Shown one piece after another: positions 25,388 through 36,300 of a stretch of DNA of 64,000 bases. Every line of letters starts with the position of its first letter. Positions within the stretch are counted from its first letter, which is position 1. The DNA comes from Polytrichum commune (taxonomy: Eukaryota > Streptophyta > Polytrichopsida > Polytrichales > Polytrichaceae): the NCBI GenBank assembly GCA_950295325.1, contig OX485808.1, positions 22,218,527 through 22,282,526 of the forward strand. The letters run 5' to 3'. The translations under genes and the position numbers were made by a program. The notes under the pieces were generated by a model. It was not told the origin of the DNA. It searched no databases and was given only the letters and a program-made list of their open reading frames with translations.

Positions 25388-26403
25388 GAGACACGAGATA
25401 TGTCATAACTACCACAATAATCCCACTAGCACATATCTCTATTAATGAATGTAACCCAGAAAATGACATCGAAACCAACTCCGATACTATCCAAATACAA
25501 TTTGACGTCGCTCACATATACGAAGATAATGGTAGGCACCTCATCACCATCCCGAAAACCAGACTAATGTGGTTATGGAAACAATACCAATTGGCAAAAA
25601 ATACCACACATGGTCTAGAACCGCCCACCCAATCTTTCGAAACCGAAATTGTTTGGTTATATCAAAGATACAAATACCGAATTCCGAAAAATGACCCACT
25701 CAAACGTGCCCAATATACAATACCAACCCCAATATTAGATCTCCTAATAACCACATTCAATATCAACCAGTCATACTTCTCATCCCCAGTGACATGCCCC
25801 ACGCAACTCACCCAATTCTACTCGTCATTCTCACGTGACATAATATTTGGATCCTTAGGGAAAGCATTTGACCACAAATGGCAAGGAATAGGATACGCTC
25901 ACCCCCACAACGCAACAGACTTACAACAAGCCATTCACTGGGCTCGCATGGCGGCCCAAAATGATCCATATACAATCACTATACTTATATCTCCGGATAC
26001 CGACTGGTACAAAAACCCAAACCCGTACATAGGTCCATTCATGGACACACACATCATTGCCCACTTTGCAGCCGATACGATTACATATGAAGAACCCACA
26101 ATACCTCCCAAACTCAATATTATAAGAAAAAAACCGTCTACCCTACAAATATTTTGTATCCACCACCAAAACAATAACATAGGCACCTATGAACAAATGA
26201 AATTACTAAAGGACATAGCAGACAATCTCCAAATATTACAAAGCCACACCCAAATTGCACCACCCACCCCTTCAAACATCACAATGAACTCTAGTAAAAA
26301 ATGGTCTAAATCAAATTACCCAAATATACCCCCAAACAATAACATCCCCACCCCACAACTCCCAAACTACCAAACAAACCTACCACTAAAATTCCACCCC
26401 TAA
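25388..26403 (+). pseudogene. LINE ORF2 segment with PCIF1-like methyltransferase domain
   Basis: The frame is open from about 25,381 to the stop at 26,403. Residues coded at about 25,770-26,130 read as the PCIF1/CAPAM catalytic fold (PF12237 type): SYFSSPVTCP, then IIFGSLGKAFDHKW with the family's FGSLG block, GIGYAHPHN at the place of the catalytic NPPF loop, AIHWARMAAQND, and ITILISPDTDWYKN like the strand-plus-Trp block. PCIF1 makes m6Am on capped mRNA. Here the NPPF-like motif reads AHPH, so this copy, and perhaps the family, would not methylate. The segment lies immediately before an RNase H domain of the same strand and style. The family call is from memory of motifs, not a search. Confidence 0.55.
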
Positions 26404-27312
26404 TTCAGCTACTACACTGGTGGCTCCTTGATGAAACCCAAAGAAATAGCCCTTGGGGAATGGAGAAGAGAAAGAGTTGGATATGATATCTACAGTCCCA
26501 AAGGGCTAAACATCGCCAATAGATTACATAGACATCAAAACATATTACGAGCAGAAATGATTGCTATACACGAAACACTAAGCATTATCAACACACAATA
26601 TCCCAACGAACCCGCATTTATATTCACAGACAGTCTAAATGTATTATACCTATTTAACACTCAAATTAAACACCCCACACTGCATAATAGTCACCCAGAC
26701 CAAACCACACTAGCCTCCATGGTAAAAATTCTTCAAAAAATGACACAACCAATTACACTATACAAAGTTAGAGCACACGTCAACATTGACGGCAATGAAA
26801 AAGCAGACAAACTAGCAAAAGAAGGATTAAAATTAGAGCACAGAATTGCCGCCCACCCATACGAACATGCCCACGCCACCCCTTACTATTACCAAAAAGA
26901 CGTATGGGCCTCAATGGAAGACGTTCCGGACAAAGGCCCAGTTAGATTCCTAGAAAAACAAATTAAAAAATATGATAGGGAAACGAACCTAGCAATCATG
27001 GCCACACAAACCCCCAACACCCGTAAATGGATAGAAAACATAGATATAGACAACGAGTTGTCGAACGAATTCTGGACAAATCCCGCTATCACCGACAAAC
27101 AAAAATCATGCCTCATCAAATTCCGCACAGGAACCTACATGGGTAATGCGAGAAAACAAATGTTTTTTGGCCACCAAAGATTTCCCACTATCACGTGCCC
27201 CATATTCAACTCAAATGAACCAGATACATGGATACATGTAAACACCAACATATACACTCACTTAGAGTTAAAAGATATAACAAAGCAGTCGAAGAAATTA
27301 GGAAGCTCCTAA
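26404..27312 (+). pseudogene. LINE RNase H domain, first Asp lost
   Basis: RNase H1-type domain that removes the RNA strand after target-primed synthesis. It starts YYTGGSLM at 26,410; the family has TDGS, so the first catalytic Asp is Gly (GGT at 26,419). Other blocks are intact: ILRAEMIAIHETLS (Glu), AFIFTDSLNVLYL (Asp), and VRAHVNIDGNEKADKLAKEG (final Asp). The frame runs on through a basic helical region (VRFLEKQIKKYDRE) to a zinc-finger remnant CPIFNSNEPDTWIH near 27,199, in which a Cys appears replaced by Phe. It shifts frame near 27,230. Confidence 0.8.
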
Positions 27313-27860
27313 TCTCATCAGAAAAATCCCGATGCTTTACTCTCATGAATGTTGGCACCTTCAATAACAACCCCCAAGAAAACACAATCCCCAATTGGCT
27401 ACTCCCCTGCACATGTAGTACACAAAGATGTCACTGCAACGCAAGATTTAGACCTGATATCCTCTGTGTTAAAGGACTACCATATCAAAATGCCCCTCCC
27501 AGCGATGTCGACCCTAACCTTACCATACAATTCATTGAATTCACATACTGCAATGACAGATTCTCCCCATAAGCAATTGAAGCAAAAAATAACAAATACA
27601 ACCCACTAATTGCTAGCATTGCTTCCAAAGGATGGAAAATCGAACCACTTATTGTCATCACTGCTGGTGCCAGAGCGACTGCCCACATCCCATCTATGAA
27701 AGCACTAGAGACCAACTTCAAAATACCTATGGCCACCATCAAAAATACTTTCAAAAATATTAACACCATTGCAATACAATATGCTATGTCTATTCTCCTC
27801 CATAAAAGGAGAATTGAAAACCACCAACCACTCCCCCAAAATCCAGACCCCCCATAACTC
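27228..27860 (+). pseudogene. LINE C-terminal restriction-like endonuclease candidate
   Basis: After the zinc-finger remnant the reading continues in another frame: HIHSLRVKRYNKAVEEI, a Cys-rich stretch CTCSTQRCHCNA, then RFRPDILCVKG (RPD at 27,450-27,458), IQFIEFTYCNDRF (Glu at 27,537), a stop TAA at 27,570, then KNNKYNPLIASI and EPLIVITAGARA. A zinc finger followed by (R/K)PD and (D/E)xx is the arrangement of the restriction-like endonucleases of R2-type and Dualen LINEs. The gap between PD and E is longer than in R2. The helical end (ALETNFKIPMATIKN) reaches about 27,860. The nuclease role is inferred from motifs only. Confidence 0.5.
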
Positions 27861-28073
27861 AGAACTTAAAAGTTAGGGTAAGGGGCAAGGGGTATTATAT
27901 TAGGCGTAGTTTACATTACTGGTTTCTTGTATCTAAAGTGTCTACTCTCGAAAGGGGGGAGTAGATCTTCTCCTTCATACCTCTGTCCTGTGGGCTTGGG
28001 ATTGAAGGTAGATCGAACAGACACTTAATTCACGTCAGTCTCCTTCGGAGACCGAAGTTGTTATTATTATTAA
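27861..28073 (+). other. LINE 3' UTR, terminal hairpin and TTA tail
   Basis: About 200 bases after the last LINE codons end in a perfect hairpin GTCTCC-TTC-GGAGAC at 28,038-28,052, followed within ten bases by TTGTTATTATTATTAA. A 3' hairpin next to a short simple repeat is what the RT of stringent-type LINEs recognises. It fixes the 3' end of this LINE and its plus orientation. Confidence 0.65.
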
Positions 28074-28370
28074 GAAGAGCCATACATGAACACTCAACAC
28101 AAGCACGAAAACAACTCAAAATCCCACCAATTGAAATAAAGAAACTCATGAAGAAAATCCACCGAATATCCATAAAATAAATTACATACCTAATATTAAA
28201 CAAGAGAAAGCTAGACACCAAACAAGCCCATGTGGAACACCCTTGGAGGTACCCCCCACCATCAGAACGGATGGAAGTAACCTTAACTTGAAGTTTGGTA
28301 AAACACGATCAAGTTAAGGAAGAACGGGTTCCCATTCACGTCAGTGGCACAAATACACTGATGTTGCTTT
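28074..28370 (+). pseudogene. Second LINE 3' end fragment
   Basis: Translation gives STQARKQLKIPPIEIKK and MKKIHRISIK, a stop, then ILNKRKLDTKQAHVE. This parallels the last coding block of the preceding LINE (ALETNFKIPMATIKN ... ISILLHKRRIENHQPL in type). It then reaches ATTCACGTCAGTGGCAC near 28,334, matching the ATTCACGTCAGTCTCC just before the hairpin of the first LINE. It is therefore a truncated relative lying head-to-tail with it, or the resident copy into which the first one inserted. Confidence 0.55.
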
Positions 28371-29950
28371 ATATTCAAAATCATGGTGTAGAATTTACAT
28401 TTAATTTTGGTTGATGATTTAGAATGAAAGGTTTATGAATTTAGGGTATTGTAATACATGACATATCTCCTCAAATTATATATTATATATTATACACATA
28501 TATATATATATTGCTATGCAGTTTATATTGTAAGTTTACAAAGATTTTTCAAAATACTATTTAATATTATATTAAGAGCGATTTGTGGATATTGGGTCAT
28601 GGATATTATGAGAGCAAATCTTTTTTTGGCAAATAAGGAGAATGGGGTTTAAATTTCGAGACCCATGTGCCTATTTAGTGTGAAATTTTCAAATCCAAGT
28701 GCTCATAGGGCTTTGTATTCTCAACCCCCTACAGTTCGGGGTGAATCTTCAGACCCTCATGTTCATGTGATTTTTGAGATTTTTTTGCTCGGAAGTATGA
28801 ATTTTCACAAAGATCATATGCTTTTACTTTATGTATATAGGATTATTTATATAATTAAATTTCTTCATAGGATCTTTTGTCTATATGTGGAGTTGAGGGT
28901 TTATGGGATCTACATTTTTTAAACACCCTATGCCCATGAGGTTTGATTTTTGAAACCTATGATTACATTGGTTTATAGGGTATAAGGGTGGGTTTCATAG
29001 GGTCCAAACTACACGATTGTGGGTTTCATGGAGGTCTAATTTGTTTGCTATGAACCTCTTAGAGAGAACAAGGGAAATATTTGAATTGTCATAGATCCAC
29101 AATCATGAGCTACTGCCATAGCATGTAATAAAATCCACAAACTCAATTGTCATATATGGAATACAATAATTTTAACTTAGAGCTCCACCATAGCTCATTC
29201 TCCAACCCATAAGGAGAATAAGAAGATGCCTTCTTCCCTCTCCATGAGCTAAGTTCTTAGACTATAGATCATTTTCTTTTACTTTCTATTATAAGATATG
29301 CAGTATATATTTTTGAAATCTAGAGTTGTGGATTCATGGGGTCTAAATTTTATGACCTCTATGATGGTGGTTTCATGACAATTTTAGGCCTATATGATGG
29401 TGGGTCTCATGGGGTTTGAATGTTTAGACCCGTGCTTTCCACATATATCCATTTCAAAACGTGAGCGTGAAGAGGGTTGTAGGTAGCATATTGCACTTTT
29501 AGATGTTGTCGATGGGGTGTCATTGGCTAGGGCCACTTCACACACGAGCCAAAAGTTGTGACATGAAATTATGAGAGCCCAAAAGAAGTGTCAAAGGCCG
29601 TTTCAAGACACTTCCAAAAATCATGTAGAGTGGTTACGTGACCTCATTGTAGTGTGAGTCATATATCATCGGGCCCTCAACCAAATGCTATTTCAGTGAA
29701 ATTTCTATTCACGTGGGGTCATGACATATGATAAAATAGAATGTTTCAATAGTTGTGAGATTTTGGAGTGCCATGGTCTCCCAATTTTGTATTATGGCTA
29801 GTACCTTCAAGAGGTGGTTTTTGAAAATAGTCCACGTGACCATGAAATGTGATCCATTTGATGCCATGTAGGAATGCATGTAGACTTTATGTCCATCTTG
29901 CATTCACTTCCTCCGTTGGTCCCTCAAACGAAGTGTGGAGCGAACTTGGA
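28371..29950. other. Intergenic, AT-rich, with degenerate short repeats
   Basis: A TA-rich simple repeat lies near 28,480-28,512. From about 28,640 to 29,430 a loosely repeated phrase occurs many times (GTTTCATGGGGTCTAA-like, GAGACCCATG-like), suggesting a decayed minisatellite. I see no gene. The last few hundred bases presumably include the GC6 promoter. Confidence 0.4.
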
Positions 29951-30165
29951 CCGGTTTGCTTTTTCCACCAATGAGAGTGCTTGAATTGTTATGGTCACGG
30001 GCCCGCAGTCTCGTGTGTGGAGAGGCCCTTTAGACTTGTCCTGTGGACAGAGCCAACAAACATCAAGTGTCAAGAAGAAGAAGAAGAAGAAGACTCGTCA
30101 AGCTTGCTCCGTCAGCCCAGGTTCGGGACCAATTAGGGTTTTTTGTTGCAGAGGGGGAGCAAGCT

Positions 30166-30279
30166 ATGGCGTTCAAGTTGGGGTCGCTCAACCTCAACGC
30201 TGTAGCTCAGGTTCACACGATCCCTCGCTTTTACAAAATGAATGTGGTGGCCAAGGCATTGGATGTGCGGATGGCATGA
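30166..30279 (+). CDS. Upstream ORF in the GC6 leader
   Basis: A 37-codon frame starting MAFKLGSLNLNAVAQ and ending TGA at 30,277. It lies between a (GAA)n-rich leader (near 30,075) and the proposed GC6 start at 30,338. If the transcript starts before 30,166, this would be translated first and could reduce GC6 translation. It could instead be part of a different first exon of GC6, although its sequence does not resemble the golgin N-terminus. Confidence 0.35.
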   Translation: MAFKLGSLNLNAVAQVHTIPRFYKMNVVAKALDVRMA

Positions 30280-30337
30280 ATTTGTGAGGTTTCTAGGTTT
30301 GGGAGGATTGGGGTTTCTAAAATTTGACATCGAGGGG

Positions 30338-33300
30338 ATGTGGTTGCAGGGTGTGGGCGGACTTGTCTTTGGGAGCGGCAATCGATCCCCCGAGGAAGAT
30401 GACGGGTGCGTGCACTCTTTTTGGATGACTTGTTCATGTGCTTAAAGGATTTTCTTCAACTTTTTTGTAGCTTTATTGCTTATGGCAGGTAATTGAGTGT
30501 GGAAGAGGAGATATGTTTCGGATGGCATTCTTTTGAATGTATTTGTATCTTAGGAATCTGGAAGAGATGGCTCTGAATTATGATGTTAATGCTTCATGTG
30601 TTAGTTGTTTTAAGTCTACATGTGATCGCGAAACGGGCATCACAAGAATTGGAGGGAACTTGAAGAATATTTCCTCCTTTCACAGGACAATCTCCCCCAA
30701 GAGCGAGCAAGCAAGCCCCTAGCTTCCCACATGGTTGGTTGAAAATATTCGGATCACCCGGATACCCCACTATGATTGGGTGTGGACTATAGGTGGTAGG
30801 GTGAACCGGTAATCTATCAAGTACTAGGAATGTCACGCATCCAAGTGATATTCTGGCCTTAGGTGGCTTAGATTAGTAATTAACTGCAATTATGCGGAAG
30901 TGGTGGTGAAAATTGCGATGGGACTTGTGATGTCTTGCACATGTATGAGATGCTGGTTAGGGTTGTGAATTTGGGGTGGGTTTTGCGTGCGGGGCTGCTG
31001 CAGAGGGGTTGAGGAGCTTCTGGAGCGAATTAGCAATGGTAAACTTGCAGATGATCGCCGCAGTGCTATGGCTGAGCTGGAGGCTGCCGTGGCAGAAAAC
31101 CGGGCTGCAAAGCTTGCATTCGGGTCAATGGGTAAGCAATACCCTCTCTGATAGCATATTGACTCGACATGCTATATGATGTCAGGGTCTTTTTAAAGTA
31201 TCAGTGGTTTTGTGATTTATGAGGATCATGGGTATTGTTTCAGGTGAATGCTGCTTTGCTGAAGACCCTTTCTTTGTGAACAGGGTTTCCTATACTCATG
31301 GCGGTCTTCAGAGAGGATCGGGAAGACTTAGAAATGGTGGGCAGCTTCGCACCTCGGTTTCGACATCCTTGACAACTATCGCATTGTTTCATAATCCTCT
31401 GGCAGAGAACTAGTTGCGAAGGAATTGCACTCTGAAGTGAAATATTCTGAATTACATTTAGAAATCTACCAACATTTTGTGGAGTTTGGAGTTTGGTTTA
31501 TTTTGTTGACCTTTTCTGTATTTGTTGTAGAGAGCTTGTCTAAAATTGGTTATATCTCTGCAGGTGAGGGGTGCACTGGAGACACTATTGCATGCCCTAA
31601 CAACAGAGGATCCTATGCGTGAGGAACGCGGTCAAGTTCAAGCCGGCATGGTGAACTCAGAGTTGCTTGCCCGGGAGCCTGACAGTATCGCTCTTATCCT
31701 GAGTCTTTTGGTATGATCTATAAATCACCCATTGTGTATCTTGGAAGTTATTGGTTATGTTGTGGAAATCATATTAAAGTTGAGATGCGGTGGTCAATAT
31801 TTGCATACGAAAAGGTTAGCCTTTCAGAATGATTCTGTTCATAATGGCAAGGCTCATTTTCATGCAGGATGACACGGACTTTTATGTGCGGTACCATACC
31901 CTGCAGCTATTGACCGCCCTGCTCACAAACTGCCCTTCCAGGTGTTACACCAGTGAAATCTATAGAGCTGCATTACAGACTGACTTGAGACTTCCATTGG
32001 TTAATTCTGATTGATCAATTTTACGTTTTTAGAGGAGAGTGTGATTAAGGGCTAGAGAGTTGTGTATGACACTGCTGTAGTTTAGAGTTCTATGTTACAG
32101 ATGAATGGAGTTTGTGGATGAATGGTTATGGGTTGGATGTGGCAAAGGCTGCAGGATGTCATACTGTCAATACCTCAAGGCATCACCCGCATCATGGATA
32201 TGATGCAGGAGCGTGAGGTATGTTGATTTCTGTCTATGTTGAACTGAGTAGGATAGGTCTGTGCAGAGCCTATGATTGGTTGTCCCTATGATGGTAAATC
32301 AAAAAGTCTATCGTTCCAATTACCGAATCTTGTGTTGGATAAGAAGAGACATCTGAGGGACTTCTAACCACATAGACTGAGCTTCTGGATTGTTACTTAG
32401 AGCACCATCTTGTATAACCCCCCTGAACCCCACAGGCTATGGACAAAAGTTGTTCATGACTGATTGTAGTCTCAACCTTGATCCCACCACCATTCCTGAC
32501 ATATTCTTAAAACACGGAGCTCTACATTACTGATTAAATTTCAATTCAAGTCTTTGTACTGAAAGGCATCCTAGTTGTTATGTAGGGCTGTCATCCAAGG
32601 TTTCCCTTGATGTCATAGTAACTTCCTTTATGTGGTCATATATCAGCTGTGGTGTGAAAGTTATATCAGATGTCATGTACATGGAGTCAGTCCTCAGTGC
32701 ATCTTCAAGCTCCCATTTGTTGATTCTAATGCAGGTCATACGAAACGAATCGCTCATAGTGCTGGCCTATCTTACACGATCTGCAGAGGTATAGGTTTTT
32801 CCCTTCAGTTTAAGTTTTGCAAGCTCACATCATCTTTATGGAATCAGATAGGTTGCTTACAGGGGTTTAATCTCATCAACTCAACTCATCCCATTTTAAA
32901 GATTCCAGGAGGATCTGCATCCATTCTGACAACTCTATCTTGGTATGCCAAAGCAGGAAATACAGAAGATTGTTGTTTTTGAAGGTGCTTTTGATCGTAT
33001 TTTCAACATCATACGGGAAGAAGGAGGCTCTGAAGGGGGTATTATTGTACAGGTATGTCTTGTGCAAATTCTTTCAGGATAATCTTAAGTGAATGCTAGC
33101 TATGGTTGTCTGGAAACTAAAACGCCTGTGGCTTAGTGGATAGGCTCTTGGCACTTTTCCAAATGCTTGACAAGCTTTAATGTACTCATGACATACTGAT
33201 GCTACACAACTTCAGTGGGGATTGCTGGGTGCACTAGTGATTCAAAAAACATGAGGGGCTCACACTTGGGAAGGTCCGGGGTATCACATTTTGCTGAGAG

Positions 33301-36300
33301 CCAGTCAGGTGTCAAGGAACCCCTTTTCAATGGAGGTAGAATCTGGAAAATATTAAAGATGAGCAGCAAAAGCCATCTGCAGCAGAGAGGCTATGAATAA
33401 GTGAACCCATTGGCAGAAAAAGTCCACCTACAGTTGATACCCAGAATTGTTTTCTCTTGCAGATACCTGGGTAGAAGAGAGGGACCCATATTCAGTATGT
33501 CATGTAGTTTTTTGTGATACTCTATCTCTTCAAGGTCGATTGTGTATAGGTTTTTCTCTTGCTCAATGATGTGTTTGTTCTTTCTTTTAAATATTACATT
33601 TTCTTTCCTGCAGGACTGTTTGGAGCTTCTTAATAACCTCTTACGGAATAATCCCTCCAATCAGGTGTGTTAACTTCTTGTTCTGCAGTGTGTTTGATCA
33701 TGACAGCAGATTCAGTTGTATTCATGCTGGTTGAGAGCTTGGTGTGGATCAAGTTTCAAAGTGAATCACATTTACAGTGGGAAACTTTACCAGCCAGATG
33801 TGATTTAAGAGACTCCCCAAATCACTTCTAAGTGGTCATTATATTGGTGGTATGCAGATATTTCTGAGAGAAGCACTGGGATTACAGTCTGTGGCACAAC
33901 TCTTAAAGCTGCGGAAAGGAAGCGCAGATGGCTTCACAGAGCAAAAGGTGATCATTCACCAACTATGCTCTTGATATTGCATCTTGGGAGGTTGTGATGC
34001 AGTTCTCTTTGATAAAAAGCTAATTTCACTCTATATCCAAGTAGGTGAATATTATGAAGTTTAAATTTGTGGAATTGATCTTTGAGGCATCAGCATTGTC
34101 TTGGATGTGACTGAATTTCTGGTTTGTAACTATTAAATTCAGATTTTCTAAGACTACTTCATACATATAGATGATGGTGCATATGGTACATATCACTAAT
34201 AATGTGCTGGGTATGCATTTGAGGGAGACAGTCAGTGAATCTGCTCTGTGCGCTGGAGACTGTTGCACTTCTGTTGGCAGGTGGTCCTGATGCCAAGCCT
34301 GGGAAAGATGCAAACGTTGTTGCAAATCAGACTATGTTTGCTCAGGTTCTCATTTTTTCATTCTTTTTCATTTTTTTAAATGTCTCTAGTAGATCTGTTT
34401 GGGGATAACGGTGTGCACAAAAGTGTGTATTATGATTTGGTTGATATAAATGGCATGCATTGAGTCCACTTGACCAATTCAAGTTGCCAAGATGTGATTA
34501 CTATATATGGTGTGTTGAGAGCTGCATATGTGGCAGCTGGCTTGCTAGTTTTCCAGGAAGTAATACTGGATAATTGATTTTCTTAATGTTTAACACGATA
34601 AGTGTATTAACGGTTAATTAGTTTACTGAATCTTTTTCAAACTTGGAGATGGCTGCTGTATATGTCTGGGTGAAGACATGGATTCTTCAGACTACACGAT
34701 GTTATAGTCTTCTAATACATGTGGGTGGTTTGTTGACTTGTAGAATAAGCTACTGGACATTTTATTGGCACTTTCTGTGGAAGGTCGTGTTTCTGCTGTT
34801 GCCATTCGCTGTTCGGTATGGCCAATGCATCACAACCTATTAAGTTAGATTTACTTGGAAACACACATACTTTAATATTGGCCTCTTTAAATTTGTTGTC
34901 AAAACTATCTTTCAATGGTGATGTAACGTTGTTTTTTCTGAAATTGTTGCTTAGTTTTCAGAAGTCAGAAATCAGGATGTTTTTGTGTTGTAAGATATTG
35001 TCTTTATTTTTGTCAGAAAGGTGTGGCTCTTATTGAGCCTACATTCAATTTTTTAGGCACTCTATTTATTTTGGTTAGAGACCTGTGCTGAAAACTTGAG
35101 CTGTTTGTGGCAGGCTCTCCGGTGTGTGGGCGATTTAGTTGTGGGACACCCCGGAAACCAAGAACTTCTTGGCAGTAAACTTATAGGGGAAGATACTGAT
35201 GCAGAGCCAGCATTGAACTGTGTTCTACGGGCCTTATTGACCACCACCATTTTGAGCGAGTGTATAGCAGCTGAATATGTTTTCAAGTGCTTCTGTGAGG
35301 TGGCTCTCCTGATTAGTGACTTGTCTCTGCAGTTCAACCTTGGGCAGATTACTCACTGTCTCATTGGTTACTCTATTATGCTTGCTTATGTTGCTTGCTT
35401 AGTTCTGTAGATTCAGCTTTAAAGTTCCTGCCATCAAGTCTCTTAAAGTTATTGGTTTGACAGCCATACTTTAGGGTTTCCCTTTTGCTATTTGACTCAT
35501 GAACTATGTTATAGGTCCTAGTCAATATAAGGTTAAGTACCTATAATGCTACCTATTCTCACAGGAGCCTGTTGTACAATCACAGGGAAATCCAGATGGA
35601 CAGACCTTACTGGCTTCCACTATCACACCAATGCCACAATCTAATTTGGGAAGCCACAGTTGGGCAGCTGGGCACTCAAATCAGCTATCTTTTGGCAGGT
35701 CAAAATTAAACTGCAAATGTTTTGCCTTACAAGGGATATTTATTGTGTTGTTTTGTTGGTCTGAGAGTTCTTTGACAAATTGCAGTCTGTCTCTAACATA
35801 AGTGGATTGGGTTGCAGTATGCTTGTGCAGGCTCTTATCTCAAGTGATGGACACCATGATCTTGAGGTTTGTGCTTCTTCCCTGACCATGTAGTAAAGGG
35901 CGGGTCAATTGTAGGTGGTTGCATAAATTATCATCTATATATCATCATTATCATCATCGCCTTGCATCTTTTCTGTATCTTTATTCAAGCTAGTGTTCAC
36001 AAGTGAAGGGGCTAATTCCAGAATTCCACTCTCCATGTTACAGGCTAGCTGTCGAGCAGCAAGTGTGTTATCACACATTCTTAAGAACAATGTTCAGTGC
36101 AAGGAGCGGGTATGTCTCCTGGTCTTCTTCATCATTTTCCTGTCCTCTGTACTTGCTGAAGTGCCTGGGTAGCTTTTATGTACTCAATTTCCTCCATGTA
36201 CATATGTAGGCATGATGTGTGATTGAGTGATCAATTTTGAGGCAGCCACCAATTAATAGAGTAAAATATTTGATTTTCCATGACCTGTGTCGACAAGATT

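Noticed and set aside
33121-33165. tRNA-like box A (TGGCTTAGTGGATAG) in a GC6 intron
   Set aside because: No box B (GGTTCRANNCC) at the right distance and no cloverleaf. At most an old SINE remnant.
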